Shown: piece after piece, positions 25,319 through 34,508 of the stretch
Layout of the letters: each line of letters opens with the position of its first letter
How positions within the stretch are numbered: position 1 is the first letter of the stretch
Assembly (NCBI RefSeq): GCF_003626655.1
Contig: NZ_RBAN01000002.1
Span: forward strand, 1,116,001 to 1,180,000
Length of the DNA stretch: 64,000 nucleotides
Direction: 5' to 3'
DNA from: Micromonospora costi
GTDB lineage: Bacteria > Actinomycetota > Actinomycetes > Mycobacteriales > Micromonosporaceae
Position numbers and translations under genes: made by a program
The notes under the pieces: model-generated
Databases searched by the model: none
What the model saw: only the letters and a program-made list of their open reading frames with translations
What the model was told of the DNA's origin: nothing

Positions 25319-26326
25319 TCAGTCCTTGCTGCTGAACGCCGCGTCGAAGGCGGCCGAGGGGGCGTCGAAGGCGAGCCGGCGCACGAACTGGAGCGCCTCG
25401 GGGGCGCCCACGAGCCGGTCCATGCCGGCGTCCTCCCACTCGATGGAGATCGGCCCGTCGTAGCCGATGGCGTTCAACGCCCGGAAGCAGTCCTCCCACG
25501 GCACGTCGCCGTGGCCCGTGGAGACGAAGTCCCAGCCGCGGCGCAGGTCAGCCCAGGGCAGGTGCGAGGAGAGCCGGCCGCGACGGCCGTCGCCGGTGCG
25601 CACCTTGGCGTCCTTGCAGTCGACGTGGTAGATCCGGTCGGCGAAGTCGAAGATGAAGTTCACCGGGTCCAGCTCCTGCCAGACGAAGTGCGACGGGTCC
25701 CAGTTCAGCCCGAACGCCGGCCGGTGGCCGATCGCCTCCAGCGTGCGCTTGGTCGTCCAGTAGTCGTACGCGATCTCGCTGGGGTGCACCTCGTGCGCGA
25801 AGCGGACCCCGACCTCGTCGAACACGTCGAGGATCGGGTTCCACCGGTCGGCGAAGTCCTGGTAGCCGCGCTCGATCATCGACGGCGGCACCGGCGGGAA
25901 CATGGCGAGCGTGTGCCAGATCGACGAACCGGTGAAGCCGACCACGGTCTTCACGCCGAGCTTCGCCGCCGCGCGGGCGGTGTTCTTGATCTCCTCGGCG
26001 GCCCGCTGGCGTACGCCCTCCGGCTCGCCGTCGCCCCAGATCCGCGCCGGCAGGATGTCCTGGTGCCGCTCGTCGATGGGGTGGTCGCAGACGGCCTGGC
26101 CGACGAGGTGGTTGGAGATCGTCCAGACCTTCAGGTTGTGCTTGGCGAGCGTCTCGCGCTTGCGGTCGACGTACGAGTCGTCGGCCAGCGCCTTGTCGAC
26201 CTCGAAGTGGTCGCCCCAGCAGGCGATCTCCAGCCCGTCGTAGCCCCACTCGGAGGCGAGCCGGCACACTTCGTCGAACGGAAGGTCGGCCCACTGGCCG
26301 GTGAAGAGCGTGATGGGTCGCGCCAT
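25319..26326 (-). CDS. Cytoplasmic sugar phosphate isomerase/epimerase (TIM barrel)
   Basis: The 335-residue protein lacks a signal peptide. It shows the AP_endonuc_2/xylose-isomerase-like barrel: [20 protein letters not shown] (about residues 20-39), [31 protein letters not shown] (about 175-190), [12 protein letters not shown] (about 207-218), and [16 protein letters not shown] near the end. Glu, Asp, His and Glu occur at the positions that bind the metal in this fold. AGAAGGA precedes the ATG at 26326. It is probably the intracellular counterpart of the Tat-exported enzyme, acting after sugar uptake. Confidence 0.88.
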   Translation of the reverse strand: MARPITLFTGQWADLPFDEVCRLASEWGYDGLEIACWGDHFEVDKALADDSYVDRKRETLAKHNLKVWTISNHLVGQAVCDHPIDERHQDILPARIWGDGEPEGVRQRAAEEIKNTARAAAKLGVKTVVGFTGSSIWHTLAMFPPVPPSMIERGYQDFADRWNPILDVFDEVGVRFAHEVHPSEIAYDYWTTKRTLEAIGHRPAFGLNWDPSHFVWQELDPVNFIFDFADRIYHVDCKDAKVRTGDGRRGRLSSHLPWADLRRGWDFVSTGHGDVPWEDCFRALNAIGYDGPISIEWEDAGMDRLVGAPEALQFVRRLAFDAPSAAFDAAFSSKD

Positions 26327-26651
26327 TGTCCTTCTCTCCCCTGTGGTGATGGGGATTCCGTACGGGCGGGACCGGGGCGAGGGTGACCGGTCGAACCGGT
26401 GCGCGGCGGGCCGTGGCCGGACGCCGGCGGGTGCGCCACGCACCTGCGCCCGCCGGGTTGCGCCTCCCGCCGGGACCGCCGGCCACCGTTGACGGTCGCC
26501 GCCCCCAACTCTAGGTGCCGCACCCCGCCCGCGAAACCCCCCAACCCCCACCCCCCAGCCCCGCGATCTTGCACTTTCGGCCCCCGTTTCGTGGCCTTCA
26601 CCCCGGTATGCCGGGGCACAAAGTGCAAGATCGCGGGGTGGGTGGGTCAGG
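26327..26651. other. Intergenic stretch with palindromic repeat; no gene
   Basis: The promoter of the cytoplasmic isomerase gene is expected here, next to its ribosome site. The remainder is a C-rich low-complexity run followed by the palindromic element at 26559-26638. Confidence 0.6.
26559..26638. repeat. Interspersed palindromic element, copy B
   Basis: A 19-bp perfect inverted repeat (26559-26577 and 26620-26638) encloses an inner hairpin CCCCGG-TATG-CCGGGG (26601-26616). The outer arms contain the same CGATCTTGCACTTT core as copy A at 19508-19586, in the same orientation. It lies just past the end of the ThuA/DUF1080 gene. Confidence 0.85.
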
Positions 26652-28766
26652 TCAGGGCATGACCCACTTCTGGTTTGCTGCTCCCGTGCAGGTCCACAGG
26701 TGCACCACGGTGCCGTCGGCCGAGTTGTTGCCGGACACGTCCAGACACTTGCCCGACTGCGGGTTACGCACCGTCCCGTCGGCCTGCGCCGACCAGTTCT
26801 GCGCACCCGTCCCGTTACACGTCCACAACTGGATCTTCGTACCGTCCGCCGATCCACCACCGGACACGTCCAGACACTTACCCAACGCCCGGACCGTCGA
26901 GTTCGCCGTCACACTCCACGTCTGCGCCGCACTCCCGTTGCAGGTGTAGAGCTGGATCTGCGTACCGTCGGCGGTCCCGCTGTTACGGACGTCGAGGCAC
27001 TTGCCCGCGAGACCCCGGATCGGGCCGGTGCCCGGGGTGCCGCCGCCGGTCCCCCGCACGAGGGTGAAGTCGTCCACGTCGAAGAGCCCCGAGCCGGACC
27101 CGGCGAAGGTCAGGTAGAGGTTCTGGGTCCCGGACGGCACGCCGGAGAGGGTCGTGGTGACGTCGGCGAAGGTGTTCCAGCCGCCGGTGTTGGGCACCGC
27201 CACCGAGCCGAGCACGGTGCCGGTGGGCGACCCGGTGCGTACCTGGATGGTGCCGCCCGGCCCGCCGGAGACGATCCGCGCGCGGAACGAGGTGGCGTTG
27301 GTCAGGTCCAGGCCGTTGTACGCCGCCCAGTCGCCCGGCTCGACGTAGCCGAGCGTCTGCCCGCCGTTGGCGCCGGTCTTGCCGACCGCGCTGACCCCGC
27401 TGGCCGAGCTGAACGCCTCCGCCTGGACGGTGGTGTTCCCGCCCGGCGGCGTCCCGCCGAGCTCCTTGATCCGGATGTTGCGGAACGACACGTCGTCACC
27501 GGTGCCGTGGTTCTGGATGCCGATGTGGCCGGCGAGGGAGCGGACAGGGTCGGTGTTCGTGAAGTCGTTGATCTTCACACCGTTCAGGAAGACCTGGAGC
27601 CGCTCGCCCTCGACGAGCAGTTCGTAGGTGTTCCACTCCCCCGCCGGGTTCAGCGCCGCGTCCCGGGCCGCGATGTCGGCCGACTTGAAGGTGTAGACCG
27701 CACCGGTGGTGCGGTCGACCGCGTCCGTGGGGTCGATCTGGATCTCGTACCCGTTGTTCACGGCCGACCACGGGTCGCTCGACGGCGGGAAGCCGATGAA
27801 CACGCCCGAGTTGTCGTCGCCCGCGAGGCGCCAGTCCAGCTTCAGCGAGTAGTTGGTGAACTGCTTGGCGCTGTACCAGAACAGGCCCATGCCGCCCACC
27901 GAGGTGAGCGTGGCGTCGGAGTTGGTGAAGCTGCCCGGCCCGGCCTGCGACCAGCCGCTGGTCGACCCGTTGTAGAGGGTGGTGTAGCCGGTCTCCGGCC
28001 GGCAGTCGGCCTTGGCCCGCCCGGCCGCGTAGCGGATGCCGCCGAGCAGGTGGGCGCGGAAGGCGGGCTCGGCGTACGACGCCTGGGTGTGCCCGCCGCC
28101 GGTGTAGAACGACCGGCCGCCGTTGTACGTCTTGCACCACGAGTGCGGGTGGTCGGCGCCCATCCCGCCGCCCGAGTACGACGACTCGTCGAGGGTGGCC
28201 AGCACGCGGGCGCTGCTGCGGGCGTTGGTCCGGTAGTTGTACCACTCGTCGGTGCGGGTCCACGTCTGCGGCAGGTGCGCGGTCGCCGCGTGGGCGCGGT
28301 TCTCCACCTTCACGTTGGCCTGCTGGATGGCCGGATGGGAGGCGAACCACGCGCCGACCAGGTTGCCGTAGAAGGGCCAGTCGTACTCGGTGTCGGCGGC
28401 GGCGTGCACGCCCACGTACCCGCCGCCGGAGCCGATGTACGACTCGAAGGCGGTCTGCTGGCTGGCGTTGAGCACGTCACCGGTCGTGTTGAGGAACACC
28501 ACCGCCTCGTACTGGGCGAGGTTGCCGGTCGTGAACGCGGCCGCGTCCTCGGTGGCGGTCACCGTGAAGTTGTTGGCCGCTCCGAGGTCGCGGATGGCCT
28601 GGGTGCCGACCGCGATCGAGTCGTGCCGGAAGCCCGCGGTCTTCGAGAAGACCAGCACGTCGTACGGGGCGTCGGCGGCGCTGGCCGGTGTGGCCGGGCT
28701 GGTGCAGGCGATGACGGCGAGGGCGGCGGTGGCCACGCCGAGGACGGGTCGCAGGAGTCTGCGCAT
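26652..28766 (-). CDS. Secreted ThuA - DUF1080 (3-keto-glycoside hydrolase-like) - CBM6 - ricin protein
   Basis: The 704-residue protein has a signal peptide with a cysteine at its hydrophobic end (LAVIAC, then SPATPASA), and may be a lipoprotein or processed at ASA. A ThuA domain follows (about residues 34-250, [20 protein letters not shown]). Next is a DUF1080 concanavalin-like domain (about 258-440: [52 protein letters not shown]), a CBM6 module (about 450-570) and a ricin-type beta-trefoil (about 585-704) with three QxW-like repeats. DUF1080 enzymes are known to act on 3-keto-disaccharides or glycosides. It follows the propeller-ricin gene by 76 bp on the same strand. Confidence 0.85.
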   Translation of the reverse strand: MRRLLRPVLGVATAALAVIACTSPATPASAADAPYDVLVFSKTAGFRHDSIAVGTQAIRDLGAANNFTVTATEDAAAFTTGNLAQYEAVVFLNTTGDVLNASQQTAFESYIGSGGGYVGVHAAADTEYDWPFYGNLVGAWFASHPAIQQANVKVENRAHAATAHLPQTWTRTDEWYNYRTNARSSARVLATLDESSYSGGGMGADHPHSWCKTYNGGRSFYTGGGHTQASYAEPAFRAHLLGGIRYAAGRAKADCRPETGYTTLYNGSTSGWSQAGPGSFTNSDATLTSVGGMGLFWYSAKQFTNYSLKLDWRLAGDDNSGVFIGFPPSSDPWSAVNNGYEIQIDPTDAVDRTTGAVYTFKSADIAARDAALNPAGEWNTYELLVEGERLQVFLNGVKINDFTNTDPVRSLAGHIGIQNHGTGDDVSFRNIRIKELGGTPPGGNTTVQAEAFSSASGVSAVGKTGANGGQTLGYVEPGDWAAYNGLDLTNATSFRARIVSGGPGGTIQVRTGSPTGTVLGSVAVPNTGGWNTFADVTTTLSGVPSGTQNLYLTFAGSGSGLFDVDDFTLVRGTGGGTPGTGPIRGLAGKCLDVRNSGTADGTQIQLYTCNGSAAQTWSVTANSTVRALGKCLDVSGGGSADGTKIQLWTCNGTGAQNWSAQADGTVRNPQSGKCLDVSGNNSADGTVVHLWTCTGAANQKWVMP
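26664..26972 (-). repeat. 309-bp near-identical duplication, copy 1 (ricin module)
   Basis: By eye this segment matches 28855-29163 with one difference (T at 26853, C at 29044). It encodes most of the ricin-type trefoil of the ThuA/DUF1080 protein. Flanking codons outside the block diverge immediately. Confidence 0.9.
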
Positions 28767-28842
28767 GTCGCTCTCCTAACGTCGGTCGGGAGGGGCCACC
28801 GGTGTCGACCGTACGCCGTGACCGGCGGCCCCTCCGCTCAAC

Positions 28843-31713
28843 TCAGGGCAGGATCCACTTCTGGTTTGCTGCTCCCGTGCAGGTCCACAGGTGCACCACG
28901 GTGCCGTCGGCCGAGTTGTTGCCGGACACGTCCAGACACTTGCCCGACTGCGGGTTACGCACCGTCCCGTCGGCCTGCGCCGACCAGTTCTGCGCACCCG
29001 TCCCGTTACACGTCCACAACTGGATCTTCGTACCGTCCGCCGACCCACCACCGGACACGTCCAGACACTTACCCAACGCCCGGACCGTCGAGTTCGCCGT
29101 CACACTCCACGTCTGCGCCGCACTCCCGTTGCAGGTGTAGAGCTGGATCTGCGTACCGTCGGCCGTGGCCGCGTTGCGCACGTCCAGGCACTTGCCGGCC
29201 AGGCCCCGGATCGGGCCCGTGCCGCCGCTGCCCGTGCCGGTGTTCAGCGTGAACGTGTCCACGTCGTAGAGGGCACCGGTGCCCGACCCGGCGAAGGTCA
29301 GGTAGAGCGTGGTGGTGCCGGCCGGCGGGTTCGTGACGGTGCCGGTCACGGTGGTGAAGGTTTCCCAGCCTCCGGTCACCGGCACCGTCGCCGAGCCGAT
29401 CACCGTGCCCGTGGCCGAGCCGGTCCGCAGCTGGAGGGTGCCGCCGGCCCCGGCCGACGAGACCCGGGCGGTGAACGAGGTCACGTTGCCCACCTGGTAC
29501 GGCTGGAACGCGATCCAGTCGCCGTTGTTGATGTCGCCGACGGTCTTGCCGCCCTCGGCGGTGGCCTTGTCGAAGGTGTTGATCCCCGACGAGGTCTTGA
29601 AGTGCTCGGCCTGCCGATGCCGCGGCTGGAGGGTGTGCTGGGTGTGGGTGGTGAGCCCGCCCGCGTCGGTGTACTCGGCGTCGAAGATCGCGAAGATGTT
29701 CGCCGCGTAGTCGTGCTCACCGTCGGCCGGGATGGTGACGGTGCCGGAACAGCCGTTCTGCGAGGTGATCTGGTGCCCGTGCTGGTCGTGGCCGAGCACG
29801 TACGTCATCTTGACCTTGGCGCAGTCGATCGCGCCGTCCTCCGGGTCGGTCGCGGTGATGCTGAACGGCACGGCGTCGCCGAAGGAGAAGAGCTTGCCGT
29901 TGCCGGGGCTCGTGATGGTCACCGTGGGCGCGGTGTTGCCGACGTTGATCACCACGCTGGCGGTGCCGGTGGCGCCCTGCGGGTCGCGTACGGTCAGCGT
30001 GGCCGTGTACGTCCCGTTGGTGGTGTAGGTCTTCGTCGGGTTGGCCGCCGTCGAGGTGGTGCCGTCGCCGAACGCCCACGAGTACGTCAGCGCCCCGCCC
30101 TCCGGGTCGGACGAGCCGGCCGAGGAGAAGGTGACAGCGAGCGGTGCCGCGCCGGAGGTCCGGTTGGCGCTGGCCACCGCGGTCGGGGCCCGGTTGCCGC
30201 CGCCCACGTAGTCGAAGCGGTAGAGCGCCGAGTTCGCGTCCCCGTTGAAGTAGCCGGTGCCGTAGTCGAGCACGTAGTACGCGCCGTCCGGGCCGAACGC
30301 GGAGTCCATGACCTGCTTGCCGGTCCACGGGAAGCTGTCGATGGTGCCCCGGGAGCCGTCCGCGTTGACGTGGATCGGCTTGATCCAGCCACGGCCGAAC
30401 TCGGTGGCGAAGAACTGCCCGTCGAAGGACTGCGGGAACTTCGTGGTCGAGGGGTTGGCCGCGTTGTAGCGGTAGACCGGGCCGCCCATCGGCGACTCCG
30501 AGCCGCCGCCGAACTCGGTCGGGGTGCCGGCGTCACCGCCGTAGCGGATCCAGGCCGGCTGCGCCGGCGGCAGGGTGGGCCGGCCCGTGTTGCGGAAGGA
30601 GTTGTTGGTCGGCCCGCCCGTGCAGTTGAACTTCGGGCCGCTCGCGTTCGTGGCGAAGTCCCACTCGTTGTACGTCTCGCTGCTCGTGTTGGTGCCGGTG
30701 CAGTACGGCCACCCGTAGTTGCCGGGCCCGGTGACCCGGTTGAACTCGACCTGGCCGGCCGGCCCCCGGGTGGCGCTGGTCGAGCCGGCGTCCGGCCCGT
30801 AGTCGCCGACGTAGACGACGCCGGTGGCCTTGTCGACGCTGATCCGGAACGGGTTGCGGAAGCCCATGGCGTAGATCTCCGGACGCGCGCCGGCCGTGCC
30901 GGCGGCGAAGAGGTTCCCGGACGGGATCGAGTACGTCCCGTTCGCGTTCACCTTGATCCGGAGGATCTTGCCGCGCAGGTCGTTGGTGTTGCCGGCGCTG
31001 CGCTGCGCGTCGTAGCCCGGGTTGCGGTTGGTCCGCTCGTCGATCGGGGCGTACCCGGCCGAGTCGAACGGGTTGGTGTCGTCGCCCGTGGAGAGGTAGA
31101 GGTTGCCGGCGGCGTCGAAGTCGATGTCGCCGCCGACGTGGCAGCAGAGCCCCCGGTCGGCGGGCACGTCGAGCACGTCGACGCGGCTGGCCTGGTTGAG
31201 CGTGAAGTCGGCGTTGAGGGTGAACCGGGACAGCCGGTTGACGCCCTGCCAGGCGGAGAAGTCGCTGCCCGTGGCCGGGGCGTCCCCGGCGGGGGTGGAC
31301 AGCGGCGGGGCGTAGTAGAGGAAGATCTGCCGGTTGGTGGCGAAGTTCGGGTCCACCCCGACGCCCTGCAGGCCCTCCTCGTCGTGGGTGTAGACCGGGA
31401 TGGTCCCGATCACGGTGGTGGCGCCACCGGCGTCGGTGCGGCGCAGCGTGCCGTTGCGGGCGGTGTGCAGCACCGAGCGGTCGGGCAGGACGGCCAGCGA
31501 CATGGGCTCGCCCATCTCGGCGACACCGCGGGCCAGCTCGACCTGCTGGAAGTCGGTGGCGTTGATCGGGTGGGCCTGGGCCGGGGTGGGGCCGCCGAGC
31601 GCGGCCGGACCGGCGCCGAGGGCGACCGTGCCGGCCGCGGCGACCAGCAGCAGCGCCGAGCCGGCGGCGAACCGTCGTCGGGGTGGGTGGTGGGGTCTGT
31701 CCGAGATGGACAT
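28843..31713 (-). CDS. Secreted PQQ-type sugar dehydrogenase propeller - PKD - CBM6 - ricin protein
   Basis: The 956-residue protein starts with a Tat/Sec-like signal (RRRFAAGSALLLVAAAGTVA, ending AQAH). A glucose/sorbosone-dehydrogenase propeller follows (about residues 55-500: SLAVLPDRSVLHTARNG, GLCCHVGGDIDFDAAGN, NTNDLRGKILRIK, YAMGFRNPFRISV). Next come a PKD domain (about 507-595), a beta module with TDPEDGAIDC, a CBM6 module (about 700-830) and a C-terminal ricin trefoil (about 840-956). It should bind and oxidise polysaccharide-derived sugars outside the cell. It is first in a two-gene operon with the ThuA/DUF1080 gene. Confidence 0.88.
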   Translation of the reverse strand: MSISDRPHHPPRRRFAAGSALLLVAAAGTVALGAGPAALGGPTPAQAHPINATDFQQVELARGVAEMGEPMSLAVLPDRSVLHTARNGTLRRTDAGGATTVIGTIPVYTHDEEGLQGVGVDPNFATNRQIFLYYAPPLSTPAGDAPATGSDFSAWQGVNRLSRFTLNADFTLNQASRVDVLDVPADRGLCCHVGGDIDFDAAGNLYLSTGDDTNPFDSAGYAPIDERTNRNPGYDAQRSAGNTNDLRGKILRIKVNANGTYSIPSGNLFAAGTAGARPEIYAMGFRNPFRISVDKATGVVYVGDYGPDAGSTSATRGPAGQVEFNRVTGPGNYGWPYCTGTNTSSETYNEWDFATNASGPKFNCTGGPTNNSFRNTGRPTLPPAQPAWIRYGGDAGTPTEFGGGSESPMGGPVYRYNAANPSTTKFPQSFDGQFFATEFGRGWIKPIHVNADGSRGTIDSFPWTGKQVMDSAFGPDGAYYVLDYGTGYFNGDANSALYRFDYVGGGNRAPTAVASANRTSGAAPLAVTFSSAGSSDPEGGALTYSWAFGDGTTSTAANPTKTYTTNGTYTATLTVRDPQGATGTASVVINVGNTAPTVTITSPGNGKLFSFGDAVPFSITATDPEDGAIDCAKVKMTYVLGHDQHGHQITSQNGCSGTVTIPADGEHDYAANIFAIFDAEYTDAGGLTTHTQHTLQPRHRQAEHFKTSSGINTFDKATAEGGKTVGDINNGDWIAFQPYQVGNVTSFTARVSSAGAGGTLQLRTGSATGTVIGSATVPVTGGWETFTTVTGTVTNPPAGTTTLYLTFAGSGTGALYDVDTFTLNTGTGSGGTGPIRGLAGKCLDVRNAATADGTQIQLYTCNGSAAQTWSVTANSTVRALGKCLDVSGGGSADGTKIQLWTCNGTGAQNWSAQADGTVRNPQSGKCLDVSGNNSADGTVVHLWTCTGAANQKWILP
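28855..29163 (-). repeat. 309-bp near-identical duplication, copy 2 (ricin module)
   Basis: This is the partner of 26664-26972, in the same orientation 2191 bp away, with one mismatch. It encodes the ricin trefoil of the propeller protein. Recent duplication or gene conversion of one module between neighbouring genes is the simplest explanation. Confidence 0.9.
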
Positions 31714-31977
31714 CTGGGCTGTCCCTTCCTGACGGGCGAAGGCCAGGGTGGGGCGCGCGCCGACGCGCCGGATGCCGTGGCGGTGGTTGCGGTGGGGGCC
31801 ACCGGGGAGGTGCCGACCCGGACGGCCGTGAGCGCTCCGACACTGGAGCCACGTGCGCGGAGGTCACCAGTCGATGGGTTACCGCGCCGCCGGTTCACCT
31901 CGACGAAACAGTGGGATGCTGGCCACGACATTAAGTGGCCTACGTCGATGTGTCCATACCTTCTGCCGATCAGGCCC

Positions 31978-32005
31978 GGACTTTCGCTCGATCGGTCGAA
32001 AGTCC
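31978..32005. terminator. Hairpin after the ebo-like operon, also ACTTTCG/CGAAAGT palindrome
   Basis: A perfect 9-bp inverted repeat (GGACTTTCG at 31978-31986, complement 31997-32005, loop 10 nt) lies 5 bp downstream of the stop of the polyprenyl synthase gene, the last gene of the eight-gene operon. It may end that operon. Its sequence also resembles a sugar-regulator operator and it lies about 265 bp upstream of the propeller-ricin gene, so a dual role is possible. Confidence 0.55.
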
Positions 32006-32010
32006 CGGAT

Positions 32011-33078
32011 TCAGGATCGGCGGTCGATCGCCTGGCCGGCGAGACCCACGAGCGCGGCCCGGGTCTCGTCGTCCACCGGCGCGCTTTCCAGGGCGGCCAG
32101 CGCCGCCTCGGTGCGGACCCGGATCATCTGCTCGATCCGCTCCCGCGCGCCGGTCGACTCGATGATCGCGCGCAGCTCGGCCGCGCCATCGGCGTCCAGG
32201 TCCGGGTTGCCGAAGAGTTCGCGCAGGCGCACGGTCTGCGCCCGGTCGGCGCTGCTGCGGGCCAGCGCCATCATCACCGTGGGCTTGCCCTCGCGCAGGT
32301 CGTCGAGGATCGACTTGCCGGTGACGGCCGGGTCGCCGAAGACGCCGAGCACGTCGTCGCGGAGCTGGAACGCGTCGCCGAGCGGGTCGCCGAACTCGGC
32401 GAGCGCCTCCATCAGCTCCGGTGGCCCGCCGGCCAGGGCCGCACCGATCTGCAGCGGCCGGGTGACCGTGTAGCGGGCGGCCTTCATCCGGATCACCGTG
32501 AGCGCGCTGGCCACCGAACCGTCCCCGACACCGGAGACCAGGTCCAGGTACTCCCCCGCGATCACCTCGGTACGCATCAGCGCGAACACCGCGTACCCCC
32601 GGTGCACCTCCTCGGTGGTCAGCCCGCACTCGTGGAACATCTGGTCCGACCAGGCCGCGCAGAGGTCGCCGCAGAGCAGCGCCGTGTTGCGCCCATACGC
32701 CTCCGGGTCGCCCCGCCAGGACGAGCGCGCGTGCAGGTCGGCGAAGAGCCGGTGCACCGACGGCTCGCCCCGGCGGCGGTCACTGCCGTCGAGGATGTCG
32801 TCGTGGATGAGGGCGAAGGCGTGGAACAGCTCCAGCGCCGCCGCGGCCACGACGATCGGGGTCCCGTCACTGCCGCCCGCGCCCCGCCACCCCCAGTAGC
32901 AGAACAGCGGGCGCAGCCGCTTTCCCCCGGCCAGCACGAAGCGTTGCAGCGCCGTGAACACGCCGCGCGGCGCGCCGTCGGGCCAGTCCGGCCCCTGCCG
33001 GTCGAGGAACGCGGCCAGCTCGGCGTCGAAGCGGGCGCGCAGCCCACTCGTGTCGGCCGGGGCCACGGTGACCGTCAC
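32011..33078 (-). CDS. Polyprenyl (geranylgeranyl/farnesyl-type) diphosphate synthase
   Basis: The 355-residue trans-isoprenyl diphosphate synthase has the family order: GGKRLRPLFCYWGWRG (about residues 51-66), the first aspartate-rich motif ALIHDDILDGSDRRRG (about 90-105) and the second aspartate-rich region FQLRDDVLGVFGD (about 233-245), followed by GKSILDDLREGKPT. It condenses isopentenyl diphosphate onto an allylic diphosphate to supply a prenyl donor. The GTG start overlaps the preceding stop in GTGA. It is the last gene of the ebo-like operon, where it could feed the UbiA-type prenyltransferase. Confidence 0.92.
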   Translation of the reverse strand: MTVTVAPADTSGLRARFDAELAAFLDRQGPDWPDGAPRGVFTALQRFVLAGGKRLRPLFCYWGWRGAGGSDGTPIVVAAAALELFHAFALIHDDILDGSDRRRGEPSVHRLFADLHARSSWRGDPEAYGRNTALLCGDLCAAWSDQMFHECGLTTEEVHRGYAVFALMRTEVIAGEYLDLVSGVGDGSVASALTVIRMKAARYTVTRPLQIGAALAGGPPELMEALAEFGDPLGDAFQLRDDVLGVFGDPAVTGKSILDDLREGKPTVMMALARSSADRAQTVRLRELFGNPDLDADGAAELRAIIESTGARERIEQMIRVRTEAALAALESAPVDDETRAALVGLAGQAIDRRS

Positions 33079-34508
33079 GGCGCCTCCCCGGTCCCGCCCG
33101 GGCCGGCCGCCGGGGCCGCTCCGGCACCCGACAGCCCCGCGAGTTCCAGCAGCAGGGCCTTGACCTCCGTCGCGGCGATCCGGTCGCGGGCCGCCGCCGG
33201 ATCCGAACAGAGCAGCACCGGGCCGTCCGCCGGGTTCGTCGGCAACCGGCCGTGCGAGCCACGTACCGCCCGCGCCCCGGCGTCCAACCCGACCGCGCTC
33301 ATGAGGTAGCGCATGCCGAGCTTCTTGCGGGCCAGCGCCACAGCGGCGCGCCGCTTGGCCGCGGCCGGGGCGGCCGGGTCGAAGAACAGCTCGGCCGGGT
33401 CGTAGCCGGGCTTGCGGTGGATCTCCACGAGCCGGGCGAAGTCCGGCGCCCGCGCGTCGTCCAGCCAGTAGTAGTAGGTGAACCAGGCGTCCGGCTCGGC
33501 CACCAGCACCAGCTCCCCGGCGCGTGGGTGGTCCAGCCCGTACGCGGCCTTGCCGTCGGCGTCCAGCACCTCGGCCACCCCCGGCAGGCCGGCGCAGAGC
33601 TTCGCCACGGCCGGCACGTCCGCCGGGTCCCGGACGTAGACGTGCGCGACCTGGTGGTCGGCCACCGCGAACGCCCGCGACGTCCACGGATCCAGGTACT
33701 CCATCCCGGCCTGCGTGTGCACCCGCAGCAGACCCTCGGCGCGCAGCAGGCGGTTGACGTCCACCGGCCGCGAGGCGTCGGTGATGCCGTACTCGGACAG
33801 CGCCACCACGGTCGCGTCCCGGGACCGTGCGGCGTCCAGCAGCGGGCCGAGGACCGCGTCCAGCTCGGCGGCCGCGGCCGCCGCCCGGGGCGAGGACGAG
33901 CCGTAGCGCTGGAGGTCGTAGTCGAGGTGCGGGACGTACACCAGCGTCAGGTTCGGGGCGTGGTCGGCGAGGATCTGCTCCGCGGCCCGGCAGATCCACG
34001 CCGAGGACGGGATCCCGGCGCCCGGCCCCCAGTAGGTGAACAGCGGGAACGTGCCGAGCTGGGCGGTGAGCTCGTCGTGCAGCTCGGGCGGATCGGTGTA
34101 GCAGTCCGGCTCCTTACGGCCGTCGGCGTAGTAGATCGGGCGCGGGGTGACCGTCCAGTCCACGTCCGCGCCCATCGCGTACCACCAGCAGACGTTGGCC
34201 ACCGTGTAGCCCGGCTCGGCCCGGCGGGCCGCCTGCCAGAGCTTCTCGCCACCCACGAGGGCGTTGTGCTGCCGCCAGAGCAGCACCTCGCCGAGATCGC
34301 GGAAGTACCACCCGTTGCCCACGATCCCGTGCCCGGCCGGCATCTCACCGGTCAGGAACGTCGACTGCACCGAGCAGGTCACCGCGGGCAGCACGGTGCC
34401 CAGCTCCGCCCGGAACCCGCCGTCGGCCACCGCACGCAGCCGCGGCATGTGCGCGAGCAGCCGCGGGGTCAACCCGACCACGTCCAGGACCACCAGTCGC
34501 CTGCTCAT
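33075..34508 (-). CDS. eboF: EboF-like alkaline-phosphatase-superfamily nucleotide pyrophosphatase/phosphodiesterase
   Basis: The 477-residue protein belongs to the type I phosphodiesterase/nucleotide pyrophosphatase branch of the alkaline phosphatase superfamily. LVVLDVVGLTPRLL (about residues 5-18) carries the first metal Asp. VLPAVTCSVQSTFLTGEMPA (about 39-58) carries the Thr nucleophile, GHGIVGNGWYFRD follows, and VYVPHLDYDLQRYG (about 191-204) and SEYGITDA provide further metal ligands. EboF proteins have this fold. It should release phosphate or cleave a phosphodiester from a small metabolite. Start and stop overlap neighbours by 4 bp on both sides. Confidence 0.85.
   Translation of the reverse strand: MSRRLVVLDVVGLTPRLLAHMPRLRAVADGGFRAELGTVLPAVTCSVQSTFLTGEMPAGHGIVGNGWYFRDLGEVLLWRQHNALVGGEKLWQAARRAEPGYTVANVCWWYAMGADVDWTVTPRPIYYADGRKEPDCYTDPPELHDELTAQLGTFPLFTYWGPGAGIPSSAWICRAAEQILADHAPNLTLVYVPHLDYDLQRYGSSSPRAAAAAAELDAVLGPLLDAARSRDATVVALSEYGITDASRPVDVNRLLRAEGLLRVHTQAGMEYLDPWTSRAFAVADHQVAHVYVRDPADVPAVAKLCAGLPGVAEVLDADGKAAYGLDHPRAGELVLVAEPDAWFTYYYWLDDARAPDFARLVEIHRKPGYDPAELFFDPAAPAAAKRRAAVALARKKLGMRYLMSAVGLDAGARAVRGSHGRLPTNPADGPVLLCSDPAAARDRIAATEVKALLLELAGLSGAGAAPAAGPGGTGEAP

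Noticed and set aside
28891..33309. A 1472-codon plus-strand frame opposite the propeller-ricin gene
   Set aside because: Its composition and lack of motifs mark it as a shadow. The minus strand carries complete family domains and signal peptides.
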